64,000 bases of DNA from Enterobacter huaxiensis (GCF_003594935.2 NZ_CP043342.1:3534001-3598000); one strand, 5' to 3'; shown: positions 47,753 to 57,031, counted from the first letter of the stretch. Notes: a model not told the origin generated them from the letters alone. Translations and numbers: made by a program.

Positions 47753-49939
47753 TTAGAACTCGTAGCCAACCGAAACCTTAAAGGTGCGCGGTTCGCCCTG
47801 AGACAGGTAGGTGCCGGAGTCATCTACGCTGGCCCAGTAGTTTTCATTCGTTACGTTGTCGATGCCCGCACGAACGGTCATCTGGTTTTCATTGTGGTTC
47901 ACCGCGAAGCGATAACGCATCCCCAGATCCAGCGTGGTGTAGCTGTCCAGCTTTTTGGTGTTCGCGAGGTCGGCATACTGGGTGCCGGAGTGGTTCACGC
48001 GGGCGGTGGCCGTCAGGCCATCAATCGGCTTGATGTCATACTCCGCGCCCAGCACGGCGTAAAAATTCGGGATACCGATCGCATCGTTACCCTGGTTCAG
48101 GCCGCTGTTGGTTTTGGTCATCTCCGCCCGCAGCCAGGTGGCGCTGGCGTTCAGACGCATGCCCAGCATCGGCTCGCCGAAGACGTTCAGCTCCACGCCG
48201 CGGTTACGCTGCTCGGCATCCAGACCGTAGTGTTTGGTCACGCTGTCCAGAATAGCCGACGGCATTTTGATTTCGAACAGCGCCAGCGAGCCGCCCACGC
48301 GGCCAGCGTCCACCTTCACGCCCACTTCGTTCTGCTTAGAGTGAACGATACCGGTGCTTTGACCGTAGTTGGTGGCGGTATTAGGTGCGGTTTGACCCGG
48401 CTGCAGCGCTTCGGTGTGGTTGGCGTAGAGTGAAACTTCATCCAGTACTTTGTAAACCACGCCGTAGGTTGGCATCCAGCGGCTGCCGTCGAAGCTGTCA
48501 GATTCATTTTCCGCACCGGTGATTTTGTTGTAGCCGCGGATCACCACCTTCTGATGACGCGCGCCGGCGGTGAACAGCAGCGTGTCGTCCAGCACGCCCA
48601 GGGTATCGCTCAGCAGCCAGCCCTGCGTGCGGGTGCGTCCGCTGGTCAGCGGGTCGCTGTAATTCCCGCCGGAGCCGTTGAAGTTAGTGCTGTCCGGCGC
48701 GTTGACGCCGGTGTTGTGATAGATGTTGGTATACGGGTTATCCGCCGCCGCCGACATTTTCCACGCTATTTTTTCGTTTTTGGTCATCGCCGAGTAGCCG
48801 ACGTTCACCTTGTGCGACACGAAGCCGGTATCAAAGCTGCCGCGAATACCCGCCATTCCGCTGACGGAGTCGCTGATGCGGTTGGTGTCCAGGCGCGTCG
48901 CCGTCGACGTGCCGTCTTTGTTCCACAGCTTAGCTCCGCTGTATAACCCTTCTTCATGGGCGTGCTGAGCGCCAAGGCCGGTGTAGGCCGTCCAGCTGTC
49001 GGTAATGTCGTATTCGCTGCGCCACATGCCGAACTCATTTTCGATATTGCTGTACGCCCACTTCTGGGAATAGTTGCGATCGTTTTTTGGCGGCGTCGGG
49101 ATGAAATCGACGGCGGAGATATTGACCCCGGTTTCGCTGCCGTGGAAGGTTTTCTTCTGGTAGCCCACGTCGAGCGAGGTGCGGAAGTTGTCGCCTTTGT
49201 AATCCAGCCCGGTAGAGAGCAGCGTGGTGCGGCGACGATCGTTGGCGATGGCCGTTTCTCCTTCACGGTGGACCAGGTTTACGCGCGCGCCAAACTGGTC
49301 GCTGTCGCCAAAGCGGCGGCCCGCATCCAGGGTGGTGCCAATCTGTGAATCGGAGGTGTAATCCACCCCCACTTTCGCCTGCGGCGTTTCACCCGCATGC
49401 TTTGGCTCAAGGTTGATCATCCCGCCCACGCCGGAGCTTGCCGCGCCGTTCATCAGGGCGTTTGCCCCTTTGAAGATCTCAATGCGGTCAACCATCTGCG
49501 CGTCCACCACCTGACGCGGCAGCACGCCGGACAGGCCTCCAAAGGTCATGTCGTCGCCGTCAAACTTCAGGCCACGGATGCGGAAGCTTTCCGCGCTGTT
49601 GCCGTAACCCTGAACGTACTGCACGCCCGCGTCGTTAGCGACAACGTCGGCAATGGTTTTCGCCTGCTGATCTTCTACCAGCTTCGAGGTGTAGCTGATG
49701 ATATTGAACGGTACGTCCATCGCGTTCTGCTGGCCGAGCATCCCCATGCGTCCGCCGTTTGCCACCTGCCCGTCGAGGAAGGCCGGAACGAGCTGGTCAC
49801 CGCCGGGTTTGAAATCGCTGGCGGGCGTTGACTGGACAACAATGGTGTCCTCTTTTTGAGGGGCCGCCGCACAGGCGGAGTGTGTAACCGCGCCAACGGC
49901 GAGCGCCAGCAGCGTTTTATGCATTGTGGTGTTGTTCAT
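47753..49939 (-). CDS. TonB-dependent siderophore receptor
   Basis: The 728-residue outer-membrane receptor has a signal peptide (TLLALAVGAVTHSACA, cleavage near residue 25), a TonB box-like EDTIVVQS, a plug domain (IADVVANDAGVQYVQGYG; FRIRGLKFDGDDMTFGGL; VDRIEIFKGANALMNGAA) and a 22-strand barrel with the terminal aromatic (VSVGYEF). The plug is of the FhuA/FcuA/FoxA type, which suggests a hydroxamate siderophore, but I cannot be specific. AAGAG lies upstream of the ATG. It follows a YncE-like lipoprotein gene and probably shares its Fur-controlled promoter. Confidence 0.88.
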   Translation of the reverse strand: MNNTTMHKTLLALAVGAVTHSACAAAPQKEDTIVVQSTPASDFKPGGDQLVPAFLDGQVANGGRMGMLGQQNAMDVPFNIISYTSKLVEDQQAKTIADVVANDAGVQYVQGYGNSAESFRIRGLKFDGDDMTFGGLSGVLPRQVVDAQMVDRIEIFKGANALMNGAASSGVGGMINLEPKHAGETPQAKVGVDYTSDSQIGTTLDAGRRFGDSDQFGARVNLVHREGETAIANDRRRTTLLSTGLDYKGDNFRTSLDVGYQKKTFHGSETGVNISAVDFIPTPPKNDRNYSQKWAYSNIENEFGMWRSEYDITDSWTAYTGLGAQHAHEEGLYSGAKLWNKDGTSTATRLDTNRISDSVSGMAGIRGSFDTGFVSHKVNVGYSAMTKNEKIAWKMSAAADNPYTNIYHNTGVNAPDSTNFNGSGGNYSDPLTSGRTRTQGWLLSDTLGVLDDTLLFTAGARHQKVVIRGYNKITGAENESDSFDGSRWMPTYGVVYKVLDEVSLYANHTEALQPGQTAPNTATNYGQSTGIVHSKQNEVGVKVDAGRVGGSLALFEIKMPSAILDSVTKHYGLDAEQRNRGVELNVFGEPMLGMRLNASATWLRAEMTKTNSGLNQGNDAIGIPNFYAVLGAEYDIKPIDGLTATARVNHSGTQYADLANTKKLDSYTTLDLGMRYRFAVNHNENQMTVRAGIDNVTNENYWASVDDSGTYLSQGEPRTFKVSVGYEF

Positions 49940-49991
49940 AAGTAACTCTTTAAAGTGCGCGCAAAAATGGCCCGTCGCCGGGCCTTATAAT

Positions 49992-51071
49992 TTAGTTAAG
50001 TGCAATGCGGACAACGCTGTCCGGCCCGTTAGTGGAGTGGTCTTTATTGAAAGCCTGTTTAACGGTGACGTAGAGCGTTTGGCCATCCGCCGACAGCAGC
50101 AGGCTGTTTGGATTCGGCGGCAGATCCCAGGATTGCTTCACGGCATAGGTCGTGGCGTCCAGGCTCAGCAGCTTTCCGCTTTCGCGCTGGGTGATGTAGA
50201 GCTCGTTGCGTTTGGCGTTGAATTTCACCGCCAGCGAATCACCGACGTCGAGCTTTTTGAGCACCTCACCGGTGTGAATATTCAGCACCAGGGTAGTTTT
50301 GGCTTTGGAGTTATCGGTGACGAACAGACGCCCTGTCGCCCTGTCTTCTGCCAGGTTAAGCAGCAGCGCAGGCTTGTCGCCCAGCGGTTTCCAGCGTTTT
50401 TCGATTTTATTGCTGTGCGGGTTGATCGCCAGGATCTCACCGCCGCCGTTGGCGGCATAAATCCGGTCGGTTTGTTCTGACCACAGCAGCCCGGTAACCC
50501 ACTGGCCGGCATTCTTGATAGTCTTTTTCAGCTTCAGCGTCTCTGCATCAACCACCCAAATCACGCCCGGATCGCCTACCCCGCCAACGTACAGCGAGCC
50601 GTCATGCAGCAGAATTTCACGCGCGCCGAACGGGAAGCCTTCCTTGTTGCGTTCGGTAAACATCAGACGCTTTTTAATTTTGCCGTCCGCGGTGCTGATG
50701 GCGCTAATGCCGCCGTCCAGCGAGTTCGTGACATAGATCGTCTGCCCGTCCGGGGAGATTGTCATCGCAAAGTTTTTGAGATCGGTATGGCTACGGCCAA
50801 TGGTTTTGAGCGTGGCGGGGTCGAGCTTATAGATCACCCCACCCTGCACGTCCTTGAAGCCCTCAGAGCTGGCAACGAACAGCGCGTCACCTTTCTGATT
50901 AAGCACCATTTCGTACAGGCCATCGGCCAGCTCACGCTTGATCACGCCCGTCTCAGCCGGAGCCTCTACGGTTTTCGACGCTTCGGCCGCCGGTGTTGCC
51001 GCGTGCTGAGCAGCGCAGCCTGAAAGAGAGGCAGCGACGAGCAGCGCCAGCGCGGACAGTTTTTTGGTCAT
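49992..51071 (-). CDS. YncE-like beta-propeller lipoprotein
   Basis: The N-terminus is a lipoprotein signal (LSALALLVAASLSGC, lipobox cysteine near residue 19). The rest is a seven-blade beta propeller with repeated phrases such as GGVIYKLDPATLKTI, TIYVTNSLDGGISAIS and NSLLLSADGQTLYVTVKQ, closely like E. coli YncE, an iron-regulated periplasmic protein beside the TonB receptor gene yncD. Unlike E. coli YncE it should be lipid-anchored. It sits 52 bp upstream of a TonB receptor, with a Fur box ~185 bp before the start. A role in iron or siderophore handling is inferred. Confidence 0.85.
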   Translation of the reverse strand: MTKKLSALALLVAASLSGCAAQHAATPAAEASKTVEAPAETGVIKRELADGLYEMVLNQKGDALFVASSEGFKDVQGGVIYKLDPATLKTIGRSHTDLKNFAMTISPDGQTIYVTNSLDGGISAISTADGKIKKRLMFTERNKEGFPFGAREILLHDGSLYVGGVGDPGVIWVVDAETLKLKKTIKNAGQWVTGLLWSEQTDRIYAANGGGEILAINPHSNKIEKRWKPLGDKPALLLNLAEDRATGRLFVTDNSKAKTTLVLNIHTGEVLKKLDVGDSLAVKFNAKRNELYITQRESGKLLSLDATTYAVKQSWDLPPNPNSLLLSADGQTLYVTVKQAFNKDHSTNGPDSVVRIALN

Positions 51072-51255
51072 CAGGAATATCCTTTACCGTGCAAAGATAA
51101 TCAGGCGGGGATCTGCGTCGCATGCGGCTGCGATTATGATGTCGTTGGAGGCCGTAAGGCCTGAGCAGGATCCACCGTTATACTCAGTGTTCCGTGTGAG
51201 ATCTGCTCACTGTTAATGCGGGAAATGTCCGTCGGCGCCCGCAAACACTAAAGAG

Positions 51256-51274
51256 AATGAGAACTATACTCATT
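51256..51274. promoter_or_regulatory. Fur box upstream of the YncE-like/TonB receptor genes
   Basis: AATGAGAACTATACTCATT is a 19-bp palindrome (AATGAG, 7 bp, CTCATT) with GAG before and ATC after, close to the Fur consensus. It lies ~185 bp before the YncE-like start. Confidence 0.8.
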
Positions 51275-51347
51275 ATCTTTGTATGATCAAGTGTAAATAT
51301 GCGTAACGCCTTAAATCGACAGAGGATGTGCTGAGAGGGAAAGGCAC

Positions 51348-51812
51348 TCAGCTTTTGGTGCAATACAGCGCCGGGGAATTCCCAAAGCTAAACAGGTAGC
51401 TTGCGGCATTCACGCGAACAATCTCTACGCGAATACCGCGATCGCGCTGATGGAAAAAGTCGGGAATAAAGCGGCGGAAGGGTTCGTCTTTTTTTGGCAG
51501 CTCGTTGGTATCGCTGGACACCATAATAACGTTGCCCTCTTCGCGCCAGTAATTAAACGTGATTTTATTGCTAATGGCTATCGTTGGTTTTCCGCTCTGG
51601 CTATATTCGCCGGTGGAATCATACGTACCTGAACCGCTGCGCAATCTGAACGCAATCAGCAAATCCACCACGGAGCGATCGTCAACAATGATTAAATGGC
51701 TCTCACAGGAAATATTATCCCGCTGAAAATGAACGTACCAGGCCAGGCATAACGGTGTGATAATCGCTAACAGGATGATTATCCAGCGGGCAACCGGATT
51801 ATTCATTCTCAT
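51348..51812 (-). CDS. FidL-like inner-membrane protein, partner of the ToxR-type regulator
   Basis: The 154-residue protein has one N-terminal TM helix (VARWIIILLAIITPLCLAWYV) followed by a periplasmic domain with strands and a cysteine pair (NISCESHLI, ALYCTKS). Position and architecture match FidL, which follows marT in Salmonella pathogenicity island 3. ATG at 51812 lies inside the last codons of the regulator gene and has AGGGAG seven nt upstream; the overlap implies coupled translation. It may assist or sense for the regulator, as ToxS does for ToxR. Confidence 0.7.
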   Translation of the reverse strand: MRMNNPVARWIIILLAIITPLCLAWYVHFQRDNISCESHLIIVDDRSVVDLLIAFRLRSGSGTYDSTGEYSQSGKPTIAISNKITFNYWREEGNVIMVSSDTNELPKKDEPFRRFIPDFFHQRDRGIRVEIVRVNAASYLFSFGNSPALYCTKS

Positions 51813-52551
51813 GATATTGCTCCCTGTACAAAATGGAGTCACATTGTGCACCCTTAATATCGGGCCGCCTGTCGCATACCATCAGCGATGTGCCAATCTG
51901 AAAGCGATTAAGCGTCATATATACCTCAGCGCCCGCGCTGCATTTAACGGGATAGCGTTTTGCGAGCGCTGTAAAAATTTGCTCGCTTTTACTTTTATCG
52001 TGCCAGGAGGAGTAGACGTTGCACCCGTTTATATTACCCACGGGCTGAAAACTCTCAAATCCGGCTTGCCGTTCGTTTAGCTGTAGATAAAGCACAGAAC
52101 AGGATGCGATAAATAACGCCCCTGCCGCGGCATAAGCCATTTTCAATCTCAGGCTAGTATTATGCCGGGGCGGCAGCTCGGCTGGCGCTGCGACAGCCAT
52201 AAAAGCGTCGAGCTCGCCCACCTGAATCCTCGCGACCGACTTAAACCCCTCCTTTGGCACCGTCTGGACAATATTATCTTCCAGACCCGCAGCCTTTAGC
52301 GCCTTACGCATGGAGGCGATGGTCTGGTACAGGGCATTGGTCGTCACAATCGCCCCCTGTTTTTCCCAGACCGCGGCAAACAGAGAGCGCTGAGTGATGA
52401 CTTCGCCGTTGTGTTCAAGCAGTTGAAGCAGGCACTCACTTACCGGCCCGTGCAGGATCACTGCACGCTCGGGATAACCCGCAAGCGGGCAAAGCTGCCT
52501 CTTGTCTGGCTCAAACAGCACGGCATCGTTGATCAGAAAGACGGGCTTCAT
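51799..52551 (-). CDS. Membrane-anchored winged-helix regulator, ToxR/CadC/MarT type
   Basis: Residues ~1-105 are an OmpR-type DNA-binding winged helix (LLEHNGEVITQRSLFAAVWE, then TTNALYQTIASMRKALKAAG and VQTVPKEGFKSVARI). A TM helix follows near 133-150 (LRLKMAYAAAGALFIASCSV) and a ~95-residue periplasmic domain ends the protein. This is the CadC/ToxR one-component layout: the DNA-binding domain is in the cytoplasm and the sensor is outside the membrane. It overlaps the FidL-like gene, as marT/fidL do. Targets are unknown; neighbouring fimbrial and motility genes are candidates. Confidence 0.82.
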   Translation of the reverse strand: MKPVFLINDAVLFEPDKRQLCPLAGYPERAVILHGPVSECLLQLLEHNGEVITQRSLFAAVWEKQGAIVTTNALYQTIASMRKALKAAGLEDNIVQTVPKEGFKSVARIQVGELDAFMAVAAPAELPPRHNTSLRLKMAYAAAGALFIASCSVLYLQLNERQAGFESFQPVGNINGCNVYSSWHDKSKSEQIFTALAKRYPVKCSAGAEVYMTLNRFQIGTSLMVCDRRPDIKGAQCDSILYREQYHENE

Positions 52552-53127
52552 CGGGGAGCTGCCAATAAGATACAGGGTATATATTCATTCATGATTGTTA
52601 TTTTCCCGCAGCCGTATACACGTTCTGATTCAGATTTTTAAAGATAAGTATCAGTAAATTGCCCCATCTACTCGACAAAAATTTGCCCTTAAGCGCCATC
52701 CCTCTCTCCTCTTTGATCAGTATAAATCATATAACTTCACTCCTCTGCGTAACTGAAAAATCCTAATCTGATCGGCATAAGCATGAGTGTGCCAGGCAAG
52801 TCGCTTCGCCCGGACGCTCAGACAGAGAGATCGTCTAATTCTGACGAAAAATTCACTCATTAATGTTGAGCTGTCACCTGAAGATCGAAAACCAGAACAA
52901 ACAATAATACAAATTGCCATAGGGTAGATTTTAACGCTGAAAATACAGGTTAAATCGACAATTACTCTATGAAAGAGGACTACGCGAACGGTTTCTTATA
53001 GCGCACAGGGGTGTGTATTGGAAAGCATTCATAGCAGCCATATAATCCACCACACAAAATGTATGGATTATCTCTGGATTTATCTGTAGGGCTGCAGGTC
53101 AGTTTCAATTCAATATGGGCAGACACT
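52552..53127. other. Divergent control region between two winged-helix regulators
   Basis: These 576 bases separate the minus-strand ToxR-type gene from the plus-strand soluble regulator. They are AT-rich and contain no convincing gene. A short minus-strand frame at 52717-52920 lacks a ribosome-binding site. Long leaders like this often hold several binding sites; none can be assigned by eye. Confidence 0.5.
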
Positions 53128-53568
53128 ATGGGCTATCGTCTATATGGATTTATGATCGGTGAAGAAATTCATTTCGATATTTCTAATCGCAGGCTATACC
53201 GACTCACAGGTAGCCATACCGAGAAAAGTATTGCTTTCGCATCTATTTATTTCAATGAAACGATGCTCAGGCTATTTCTTTATTTACTGATGAATGGCAG
53301 AGCCAAGCCAGTCTCGAAAGAAGAGCTATTTGATAAAGTCTGGGAGGCGCACAACCTAAGCCCGTCTACGCAGCGGTTATGGCAGGTTCTGCACAATCTT
53401 AATAATAAGCTGAAATTATTAGATCTGCCCGACGATTTTATTCGCAATATTAAAGGGCGTGGTTACATCATCAATTATCCGGATGTAATCCCCGTTTATT
53501 ACAGAATGAGCGAACTCCCGGCTCATTCCGTTAAAAAAGAGGAGAAGACAGATAGCCTGAGTGAGTGA
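53128..53568 (+). CDS. Soluble winged-helix (OmpR-type) regulator
   Basis: The 146-residue protein has a winged-helix C-terminal part (MLRLFLYLLMNGRAKPVSKE, ELFDKVWEAHNLSPSTQRLW, FIRNIKGRGYIINYPDV) like the DNA-binding domain of CadC/ToxR proteins, but no TM helix or sensor follows; it ends with a charged tail. The start is uncertain: MGYRLYGFMIGEE at 53128 has GGGCAG upstream, while an ATG at 53059 lacks a ribosome-binding site. It is transcribed toward the chemoreceptor gene, with a terminator between. Confidence 0.7.
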   Translation: MGYRLYGFMIGEEIHFDISNRRLYRLTGSHTEKSIAFASIYFNETMLRLFLYLLMNGRAKPVSKEELFDKVWEAHNLSPSTQRLWQVLHNLNNKLKLLDLPDDFIRNIKGRGYIINYPDVIPVYYRMSELPAHSVKKEEKTDSLSE

Positions 53569-53586
53569 TGTCAACCCAGGTTTTTT

Positions 53587-53620
53587 GCCCTGAGCGCTTA
53601 GGTGTGAGGGGCTTTTTTTT
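53587..53620 (+). terminator. Terminator after the winged-helix regulator
   Basis: GCCCT...GGGGC at 53587-53612 forms a stem around AGCGCTTAGGTGTG and is followed by eight T residues. Confidence 0.65.
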
Positions 53621-53702
53621 ATCAACTCTCTTCCGCATTTTATTATTCCGTTAATGATTTACTAGCACTGTTGCTCGGTCTGGACCGACACTGGAAATGT
53701 AT

Positions 53703-55640
53703 ATGAGCATAATCAATCGCTTCGCCAATTTAAAAGTCAGCAAGAAGTTATTCCTTGGATTTTCCCTCGTGCTGCTCGTGACTATCGTAATTCTGGTTTC
53801 GGGTTTGCTGGGTATTAGCAGCATTCAGGACAAGGTCCAAAAGAACAGCCATACCACCGATCTGTTTAACGCCCTGTCACAGGTGCGCTTAGGACGGACA
53901 AACTTCCAGTATACGCTGGACCAGAAGTATCTTGACCAGACTAACGCCGCGACTCAGAAAATGCAGAGCATTGTGGCCAGCATGGAAGCATTATCATGGT
54001 CTCCGGAGGGGAAAAAAGCGCTGGATGATACCGCGACGGCGGTGGACAGCTACGTCGCAACCCTGGTGCCATTCACTAAATCCCTTGCGGAAAAGAAAAT
54101 CAGTGAACAAAAAATCAGCACTCAGGGGTTGTGCGATAACTCCGAGCTCGCCTCCCAGCTCAGTCGAAAGGGTAACCTGGACCCTCAGCATGCGCTCGTG
54201 GCGGCTCAGATTGCGTTCATCATGAGCGACATCGATTCGCAGGTTACTCTTTATAAACAACACCCAACGGATGCTTTGCTGCAAGGGATCCGCACGCGTC
54301 TTGAGACCGCGAAATTTGACACCGAACAGCTGCTTCCTGTGGCATCTGAGGAACAAAAGGTCTGGCTTCAGTCTGGCCTCGAAGACATGCACAGCGTCGG
54401 AGCAGAGCTACTGGAGTATAAAAACGTCTGGAATCAGCAGGCCATCCTTTCCGACACCTTATCAGGAAAAGCCCTGACGCTGACCCAGGCGATCCAGACG
54501 CTGTTTGACATGCAGCAGGAAATGGTCGCGGATACCGTCGATAGCGTTCAGGTGCAAATGGGTATTGTTGCCGCCATTGGCATCGCGCTCGGCATCCTCC
54601 TGGCGATGGGCATCACGCTGTCTATTACCCGGCCGCTGGGTGAAACCCTGCGCGTGGCAGAGCAGATCGCCAAAGGCGACCTCACCAGCACCCTGACCAG
54701 CACCCGTCGTGATGAACCGGGCCTGCTCATGCAGGCCGTGGCTACCATGAACGCTAATCTAAAAAACATCATCAACGACGTGCGTGACGGTGTCGATAGC
54801 GTCGCGCGCTCGTCGTCGGAAATTGCGGCCGGGAATATGGATCTCTCAGCCCGAACAGAGCAGCAGTCTGCCGCGGTAGTCGAAACCGCGGCCAGTATGG
54901 AAGAGCTGACCTCAACCGTCGCGCTGAATGCGGAAAATGCCAACCATGCGCGTCTGCTGGCAGAAGAAGCCTCGCATAACGCCAGCGAAGGGAGCCAGAT
55001 TTCACTCAAGGTGATTGATACCATGAAGAACGTGCGCAGCAGTTCGCACCGTATTTCTGAGATCACCACCGTGATTAACAGCATCGCTTTCCAGACCAAC
55101 ATTCTCGCGCTCAATGCCGCCGTAGAAGCCGCCCGCGCCGGCGATCAGGGAAAAGGGTTTGCCGTGGTCGCAGCCGAAGTGCGTACGCTTGCCCAGCGCA
55201 GCGCCCAATCCGCAAAAGAGATTGAAAACCTGATCAACGAGTCCGTCGTGCATGTGGACACCGGCTTCAGCCTGGTGGAAAGCGCGGGCGATGCCATGAC
55301 CAAAATCGAAACGTCCGTTGCGCAGGTTCGCGACATCATGAACGAAATCGCCTCGGCCACCGACGAGCAGAGCCGCGGCATTTCACAGATTGCGCAGGCC
55401 ATGGCGGAGATGGATACCACTACGCAGCAAAACGCCGCGCTGGTGGAAGAGTCTTCTGCTGCGGCAAGCTCGCTGGAGGATCAGGCCGTGCAGCTTGAGA
55501 AAGTGGTGTCGATCTTCCGCGTCTCCAGAGAGCAAACCGCACGTGCGGAACACCGTCGGGGAAACGGTGGGATTGCCGCCAGCGTGACCCCGCTTCCACG
55601 CCCCTCCGCCAACGACCAGGGCGACTGGATTAAATTCTGA
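53703..55640 (+). CDS. Methyl-accepting chemotaxis protein
   Basis: The ~645-residue chemoreceptor has TM1 (SKKLFLGFSLVLLVTIVIL, residues ~13-37), a ~250-residue periplasmic helical ligand domain of the HBM/PilJ-like length, TM2 (VAAIGIALGILLAMGITLSI, ~288-310), a HAMP domain (RPLGETLRVAEQIAKGDLTS) and the signalling hairpin with the conserved tip IVAAEVRTLAQRSA-like (here FAVVAAEVRTLAQRSAQSA). It lacks a C-terminal NWETF pentapeptide (ends DQGDWIKF), so it would not bind CheR directly. ATG at 53703 has GGAA at good spacing; an in-frame ATG at 53697 is also possible. The ligand is unknown. It probably shares an operon with the EAL gene downstream. Confidence 0.9.
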   Translation: MSIINRFANLKVSKKLFLGFSLVLLVTIVILVSGLLGISSIQDKVQKNSHTTDLFNALSQVRLGRTNFQYTLDQKYLDQTNAATQKMQSIVASMEALSWSPEGKKALDDTATAVDSYVATLVPFTKSLAEKKISEQKISTQGLCDNSELASQLSRKGNLDPQHALVAAQIAFIMSDIDSQVTLYKQHPTDALLQGIRTRLETAKFDTEQLLPVASEEQKVWLQSGLEDMHSVGAELLEYKNVWNQQAILSDTLSGKALTLTQAIQTLFDMQQEMVADTVDSVQVQMGIVAAIGIALGILLAMGITLSITRPLGETLRVAEQIAKGDLTSTLTSTRRDEPGLLMQAVATMNANLKNIINDVRDGVDSVARSSSEIAAGNMDLSARTEQQSAAVVETAASMEELTSTVALNAENANHARLLAEEASHNASEGSQISLKVIDTMKNVRSSSHRISEITTVINSIAFQTNILALNAAVEAARAGDQGKGFAVVAAEVRTLAQRSAQSAKEIENLINESVVHVDTGFSLVESAGDAMTKIETSVAQVRDIMNEIASATDEQSRGISQIAQAMAEMDTTTQQNAALVEESSAAASSLEDQAVQLEKVVSIFRVSREQTARAEHRRGNGGIAASVTPLPRPSANDQGDWIKF

Positions 55641-55689
55641 TGATACCGGGCGGTTGTCCTGATGGACGACCGCTCGCCAGAGACGCGCA

Positions 55690-56535
55690 ATGATGACCTC
55701 AATGATACATAACCCTGGACTGCTCTCCGGCGTCGGCGCTCTGCTGGCCCGCTTTTTTACCCACGCCCCGGAAAGAACGTTGCGCGAAGCCATTGCTCAG
55801 CGCCAGATCGGGCCGGTATATCAACCCTTTTACGACAGCCAGACGGGCGTAATGGCGGGTATTGAAGTGCTCGCCAGATGGACGCATCCGCTTTACGGCA
55901 GCGTCGCCCCGGACATGTTTATCCCGCTGGCAGAGAAGCACAACCTCATCGCCCCGTTGACCCATCGGCTGATCCAGCAGGTTATCGCCGATCTGCAGCA
56001 TCGGATCCACCTCTTCCCCGACGGGCTGTACATCAGCCTTAACCTGAGCCCGCACAACTGTCTCGACCCCCGTTTTGAATCGGATACGCTTGAGCTGTTG
56101 CAAACCTTCGCCTCACATCACGTTCAGGTGGTCGTCGAAATTACGGAAAGGCACCCGCTGCACGTCACCCCTCAGCTAAGCGAGTGGTTTGCTGCACTGC
56201 GAAAGTCCCGTATTTCCGTTGCGCTGGATGACTTCGGCACCGGGTATTCCAACCTGGCTTACATCCACGCGCTGGATCCGGAATTCATCAAGATAGACAA
56301 ACTGTTCGTCAGCCAGATTGGTGAAAATGGCGATACCCGTCTCGTGGACACGCTTATCGAGCTTGCCAAAACCATGAATCTGAGGATTATTGCGGAAGGT
56401 GTTGAAACGGCGCTACAGGCAGACTATTTACGCGGCAAAAACAGCGATTTTTTGCAAGGTTACTATCTCTGTCGGCCCGTACAAATTAACGAACTCGTCA
56501 GAATGGCGCTCAGCAAAAAAAGTGAAGTGAACTAA
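55690..56535 (+). CDS. EAL-domain cyclic-di-GMP phosphodiesterase
   Basis: A standalone EAL domain of 281 residues. The catalytic motifs look intact: EVLAR (EAL variant) near residue 57, NLSPHN, EITER near 150, DDFGTGYSNL near 178, KIDKLF and EGVET near 232, then QGYYL. It should cleave c-di-GMP to pGpG in the cytoplasm. It follows the chemoreceptor by 49 bp on the same strand, so chemotaxis input and c-di-GMP output may be co-expressed. Confidence 0.88.
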   Translation: MMTSMIHNPGLLSGVGALLARFFTHAPERTLREAIAQRQIGPVYQPFYDSQTGVMAGIEVLARWTHPLYGSVAPDMFIPLAEKHNLIAPLTHRLIQQVIADLQHRIHLFPDGLYISLNLSPHNCLDPRFESDTLELLQTFASHHVQVVVEITERHPLHVTPQLSEWFAALRKSRISVALDDFGTGYSNLAYIHALDPEFIKIDKLFVSQIGENGDTRLVDTLIELAKTMNLRIIAEGVETALQADYLRGKNSDFLQGYYLCRPVQINELVRMALSKKSEVN

Positions 56536-56548
56536 GACGAAGGGACAA

Positions 56549-56569
56549 CCACCCCGGTAAACGGGGTGG
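56549..56569. terminator. Hairpin between the convergent EAL and DUF1471 genes
   Basis: CCACCCCG and CGGGGTGG form an 8-bp perfect stem. There is no T tract on the plus side, so it is a weaker or bidirectional terminator. Confidence 0.5.
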
Positions 56570-56580
56570 CCGCAGGAACA

Positions 56581-56856
56581 TTATTTTTTCTTGTAGATAT
56601 CGGCAGTACCGTGGATCTTGTTGTTCGTATTTCCGGACGTCAGCACCAGCACGTCGGCGCCCTCTTTATCCGCTTTCTCGATTAGCTCTTTCTTCGCATC
56701 GTCAACCGATACTTCACCGGAGGTATTAACGGTACCGATCTTTTGATACTGAGATTCAACTTTCTCGAAATCATTCTTGGTCAGAAGTTCTGCTGCAAAT
56801 GCATTAGTCGTAATCAGAAATGCGGTTCCCAACAAAATAGCAGTCGTTTTTTTCAT
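56581..56856 (-). CDS. DUF1471 (YdgH/BhsA/McbA-like) periplasmic protein
   Basis: The 91-residue protein has a signal peptide ([21 protein letters not shown], cleavage after AFA) and a ~70-residue DUF1471 domain with the family ending ([28 protein letters not shown]). Enterobacteria have many such paralogues (BhsA, McbA, YhcN, YahO) linked to stress and biofilm formation; I cannot place this one on a particular orthologue. AAGGAAAAA before the ATG is compatible with initiation at 56856; the upstream in-frame codon is rejected because the signal peptide begins at MKKTTA. Confidence 0.85.
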   Translation of the reverse strand: MKKTTAILLGTAFLITTNAFAAELLTKNDFEKVESQYQKIGTVNTSGEVSVDDAKKELIEKADKEGADVLVLTSGNTNNKIHGTADIYKKK

Positions 56857-57031
56857 AACTTTTTCCTTGAGATTAATAAGCAACCACACCAAAACCTCAG
56901 CATAAAGCGTAAGGTTTAATCAGCATGGTAGAGAATCAGCGGAAATTCCACACGCTCGGGAAAATTCTTCTATAACAAACTGTTGTCGAAAAAAACTAAC
57001 GAGCATTAATAATCTTTGCGCCCCTAATCCC

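Noticed and set aside
51194..51210. GTGAGATCTGCTCAC palindrome resembling a CRP site upstream of the YncE-like gene
   Set aside because: The half-sites are separated by seven bases instead of six, and there is a better Fur site nearby; not reported as a feature.
52717..52920. 67-codon minus-strand frame between the two winged-helix regulators
   Set aside because: No ribosome-binding site or family resemblance; more likely control DNA.
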